From an uncultured Clostridia bacterium (GTDB lineage Bacteria > Bacillota > Clostridia > Oscillospirales > Ruminococcaceae), in the NCBI GenBank assembly GCA_947625155.1, contig CANQNG010000012.1, positions 1 through 52,292 on the forward strand: a stretch of DNA of 52,292 bases, given 5' to 3'. Below, one piece after another: positions 50,205 to 52,292 of this stretch. A program made the translations under genes and the position numbers. How positions within the stretch are numbered: the stretch's first letter is position 1; each line of letters opens with the position of its first letter. The notes beneath the pieces were generated by a model that was not told the origin of the DNA, made no database searches, and saw only the letters and a program-made list of their open reading frames with translations.

Positions 50205-51216
50205 GGGTCAGCACCTCCATAGGCATGGCAGACTGGTTGGTGAAGCTGTCGGCAATGCCTTCGGTCACGAGCAGCTTGCCATCTTCTGTCACGCAGATCA
50301 TTTCAAAGTCCTCCCGTTCCCGCCAGTGTTCGGCGGCTTTTTCAGTTCCCTCTACAAATAAAGCAGTGGAGAGCAGGTCGCATTCTGTGCCGGAATCGCC
50401 GATGACCGTGACGGAGATCAGTCCGTTATCTGCCGGGTACCCGTCCGCCGGGTCAAGGATATGCCACCAGCGCTGTCCGTCCTCCTCAAAATAGCGTTCA
50501 TACGTTCCGGAAGTGATGACCGCCTTGTTTTCGACCTCTATGGTGCAGCAAGTCTCCGAGGGGGAAAAGGGGTCGGTGATGCCGACTTTCCAGAGCGTGC
50601 CGTCGGGCTTTCTGCCGAGAGTCTGGACATTGCCGCCAAGACTGATGACTGCCGAGGCAATGCCATTCTCCCGGAAAATTTCCATGACAGCATCCCCTGT
50701 ATAGCCCTTTGCCGCTGCCCCCAAGTCCAGCATCATCCCCGCCGGGAGCTGCACGGTGTCATCCGTGACGGAAACGGCGGCATAGTCCACCTTGTCCAGC
50801 AGGGCGGCGATGGTCTGGGGGGGCGGGACGTGTTTTTCCTCTTTCGTAAAGCCCCATTCCGCCAGCAGCGGATAGAGGGTGATGTCCAGCGCACCGCCGC
50901 TTTCCTTGCCCATGGCAAGGGCAGCATGCAGGAGCTTGACGGTATCTTCCTCCACGGTCACAGGTACACCGGCGGCGGCATTGATGCGGCTGATGCTGCT
51001 GTCCGGGCGTGTGACGGAGAAGTCCTGTTCCAGCTCCTGAATACGGGCTTCGGCTTCGTCAAGGGCTTTCTCTGGACCATAAGCCTGCAGCTGCATATAG
51101 GTATCCATGGCGAACAGGTCACGGGAAACGGCTGCTGTACTGGCTTGGGAACAGCTTGTCAGCAGTCCGGCACAGAGCAGGATAGCAGGCAGACGGAGAT
51201 CATGGAAAATGGACAT
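50197..51216 (-). CDS. apbE: FAD:protein FMN transferase ApbE (lipoprotein)
   Basis: A 339-residue lipoprotein: signal peptide with lipobox LLTSC (C22), then ApbE domain motifs FAMDTYMQLQAYG, AAKGYTGDAVM, ISLGGNVQTLG and WWHILDPADGYPAD. ApbE attaches FMN to threonine of extracytoplasmic flavoproteins (such as RnfG/NqrC or PplA). No flavinylated target is encoded in the window. The start at 51216 has AAAGGAGG 6 bases upstream. First gene of a three-gene operon. Confidence 0.94.
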   Translation of the reverse strand: MSIFHDLRLPAILLCAGLLTSCSQASTAAVSRDLFAMDTYMQLQAYGPEKALDEAEARIQELEQDFSVTRPDSSISRINAAAGVPVTVEEDTVKLLHAALAMGKESGGALDITLYPLLAEWGFTKEEKHVPPPQTIAALLDKVDYAAVSVTDDTVQLPAGMMLDLGAAAKGYTGDAVMEIFRENGIASAVISLGGNVQTLGRKPDGTLWKVGITDPFSPSETCCTIEVENKAVITSGTYERYFEEDGQRWWHILDPADGYPADNGLISVTVIGDSGTECDLLSTALFVEGTEKAAEHWREREDFEMICVTEDGKLLVTEGIADSFTNQSAMPMEVLTRE

Positions 51217-51245
51217 TTGGATCCTCCTTTCAGGGATGAGCCTGC

Positions 51246-51261
51246 GTAAGCCTATGCTTAC
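51246..51261. promoter_or_regulatory. 16-bp dyad at the apbE transcription start
   Basis: GTAAGC-CTAT-GCTTAC, directly downstream of the -10 box (51262-51267) at the expected +1 region. Could be an operator or a 5' RNA hairpin. Confidence 0.5.
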
Positions 51262-51290
51262 AGTATACCACAAGATCCCAAAATAGTCAA
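51262..51290 (-). promoter_or_regulatory. Sigma-A promoter of the apbE operon
   Basis: Minus strand: TTGACT, 17 bases, TATACT with TGTGG before the -10. In the 374-base gap 51217-51590 this promoter, the dyad at 51246, the repeat at 51350-51419 and the terminator at 51547-51580 are the only features seen. Confidence 0.85.
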
Positions 51291-51349
51291 GGGGAGTGTA
51301 TAAATTGCGGTTATTATGTGCATCTACTCTGTTTCAGGTAAGATAAAAG

Positions 51350-51419
51350 TAGCAGTTAAGCAAGCCGACCTTTGCGCCGTCAGGCGCATTGGGCGACACC
51401 ACGGAAGCGGCAGCCTGCC
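51350..51419 (-). repeat. Dispersed GC-rich repeat, copy A
   Basis: Minus-strand copy of the repeat at 17220-17291 (GGCAGGCTGCCGCTTCCGTG start, CGGCGCAAAGG block, ACTGCTA end). It contains a GCGGCAGGCTGCCGC dyad near its start, which extends slightly beyond 51419. An overlapping 74-codon frame here is not credible as a gene. Confidence 0.6.
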
Positions 51420-51546
51420 GCCGCTGCCCTCTGGACTCCTGCCAGCTTTTTTGAAATATTTTGTGCCATAAAGTGACCTATAACTGCACAGACCGCCTTT
51501 ATGCCGTTGGATCCGCATACTACTTTTCAACATGAGTCGTTTCTGC

Positions 51547-51580
51547 AAAAAAAGAAAGAGCCGTTATGCAACAGCTCTCT
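51547..51580 (-). terminator. Terminator of the exonuclease gene
   Basis: Minus strand: AGAGCTGTT, loop, AACGGCTCT (one G-U pair), then TTCTTTTTTT, starting 11 bases past the stop. Confidence 0.85.
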
Positions 51581-51590
51581 GAGTTATCCG

Positions 51591-52121
51591 TTATAGATCA
51601 TATTTCTTGATGTAAGAAGAAACATCAACACCACTTTTTATGTATCTGAGCAGTATCTCTGCACAAGCGTGGGCATCACTGTCAGCTTGGTGATGATCGA
51701 GGGCGATACCGTAGTGATCGCACATCACATTAAGGTTATGCTTCATATCGGGAAGAACACGCCTGCCGATCTGAACTGTACACAGGTATTCCGCAGTCGG
51801 TTTCCATGTGATACCGTAGCTCCGCAGGCAGGAACGAAGGACACTCATATCAAAGACAGCGTTATGAGCAACAAGGATCCCCTTGCTCATAATTGGCTCT
51901 ATCTTCTTCCAAAGCTCTGCAAAGTTGGGAGCATCTTTGACTTTCTCAGCATCTATACCCGTAAGCTTCGTATTGAAGTGATCAAAATGCGTTTCCGGAT
52001 CAACAAGTGAAAAGTAGTTAGCGACGATCTTTCTATCTTTTATCGCTGTTATACCTATCGCACTCATACGGTCATTCGCACGATTCGGTGTTTCAACGTC
52101 AAATACGATATAGACTGCCAT
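51591..52121 (-). CDS. DEDDh 3'-5' exonuclease (DnaQ-like)
   Basis: A 176-residue stand-alone exonuclease: Exo I FDVETPN (D8, E10), Exo II AHNAVFDMSVL (D at about 92), Exo III HHQADSDAHACAEIL with the final H and D. This is the proofreading-type fold of DNA polymerase III epsilon, here without polymerase or BRCT domains, so it may act in DNA repair or RNA processing. It has its own promoter (52157-52185) and terminator, and is a monocistronic unit. Confidence 0.92.
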   Translation of the reverse strand: MAVYIVFDVETPNRANDRMSAIGITAIKDRKIVANYFSLVDPETHFDHFNTKLTGIDAEKVKDAPNFAELWKKIEPIMSKGILVAHNAVFDMSVLRSCLRSYGITWKPTAEYLCTVQIGRRVLPDMKHNLNVMCDHYGIALDHHQADSDAHACAEILLRYIKSGVDVSSYIKKYDL

Positions 52122-52156
52122 TTCACATCACTCCCGATACAGTAGTTCTTAGGATA

Positions 52157-52185
52157 ATTATATCATACTGTGGGCAAAAAATCAA
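52157..52185 (-). promoter_or_regulatory. Sigma-A promoter of the exonuclease gene
   Basis: Minus strand: TTGATT, 17 bases, TATAAT, with TATG at the -16 region, about 35 bases before the ATG. Confidence 0.8.
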
Positions 52186-52217
52186 TCGGCAGAAAAGAAA
52201 AAGCCCTCATCACTGAG

Positions 52218-52292
52218 TGACCCGCCCCCCGTCAAGTAGACAGCGCAAAAAACAAAAATAATCTATGTATTAACCAAAAGCAGTCTGTGCAA
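52218..52292 (+). mobile_element. Probable IS3-family terminus (truncated by window edge)
   Basis: From 52218 the sequence TGACCCGCCCCCCGTCAAGT followed by AGACAG has the TGA-CYGCCCCC-n-AAGTnGACAG look of IS3/IS150-group ends in Firmicutes. The stretch after it is AT-rich without a gene up to the edge, as expected before a transposase start. The transposase would lie beyond 52292, so this is a call on the end only. Confidence 0.5.

Noticed and set aside
51324-51548. 74-codon minus-strand frame in the apbE upstream region
   Set aside because: Lies on the dispersed repeat and reads as basic low-information sequence without a ribosome site.

Overview
The window looks like chromosomal DNA of a GC-moderate, low-redundancy Firmicute of the class Clostridia, most likely Oscillospiraceae (Ruminococcus-like). 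Reasons are Spo0A and the spore genes yabP/yabQ, the Bacillus/Clostridia gene orders yabP-yabQ-divIC-S1 protein and miaB-ylbF-mutS-mutL-miaA-hfq, a sepF/ylmH/divIVA division cluster, strong AGGAGG ribosome sites and sigma-A promoters of the Gram-positive TRTGnTATAAT type. The genus is an inference; no rRNA or tRNA gene was seen.

Layout. (1) 76-8287, minus strand: an arginine operon argG-argH-(small membrane protein)-argC-argJ-argB-(DUF3592-like membrane protein)-argD-(LURP-one-like protein), with a sigma-A promoter and an ARG-box-like operator upstream of argG. (2) 8563-9810, plus: spo0A and a small unknown gene. (3) 9817-18953: an accessory stretch holding three ECF sigma factor/membrane partner pairs, each with a coupled start and a similar autoregulatory-type promoter, interleaved with a rhomboid protease, a degenerate phosphoribosyltransferase-like protein, an Asn/Ser-rich peptide, a GH13 enzyme fused to DUF1653, an HD hydrolase and an 11-residue-repeat lipoprotein. 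(4) 18964-22053, minus: rpsF-ssb-rpsR, then yabP-yabQ-divIC-S1 protein. (5) 22098-24591, plus: a flippase, deoD and a DUF896 protein. (6) 24593-26712, minus: a VanY-type carboxypeptidase and birA. (7) 26747-48064, plus: coaBC, lactate dehydrogenase, an HMA-like protein, miaB-ylbF-mutS-mutL-miaA-hfq, a HlyD-like protein, ylmE-sepF-ylmH-divIVA-ileS-lspA-rluD, a HAD phosphatase and a split transketolase, ending in a strong terminator. (8) 48068-52185, minus: gpsA, then an ApbE/NusG-II/Gx-transporter operon resembling part of a flavin-based extracellular electron transfer locus, and a DEDDh exonuclease. A likely IS3-family terminus begins at 52218 and runs off the window.

The most unusual non-coding signals are: two members (16491-16654 and 49160-49332) of a family of about 170-bp near-perfectly self-complementary elements sharing the same core; a second dispersed GC-rich repeat of about 70 bp (17220-17291 and 51350-51419, opposite orientations); two mutually exclusive hairpins over the argH ribosome binding site; and back-to-back hairpins ahead of an Asn/Ser-rich small gene. 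No CRISPR array, prophage or complete transposase gene was seen. No stretch looks like a clearly new defence or biosynthetic system; the best candidates for novelty are the repeat families, the GH13-DUF1653 fusion and the PRPP-loop-degenerate phosphoribosyltransferase.
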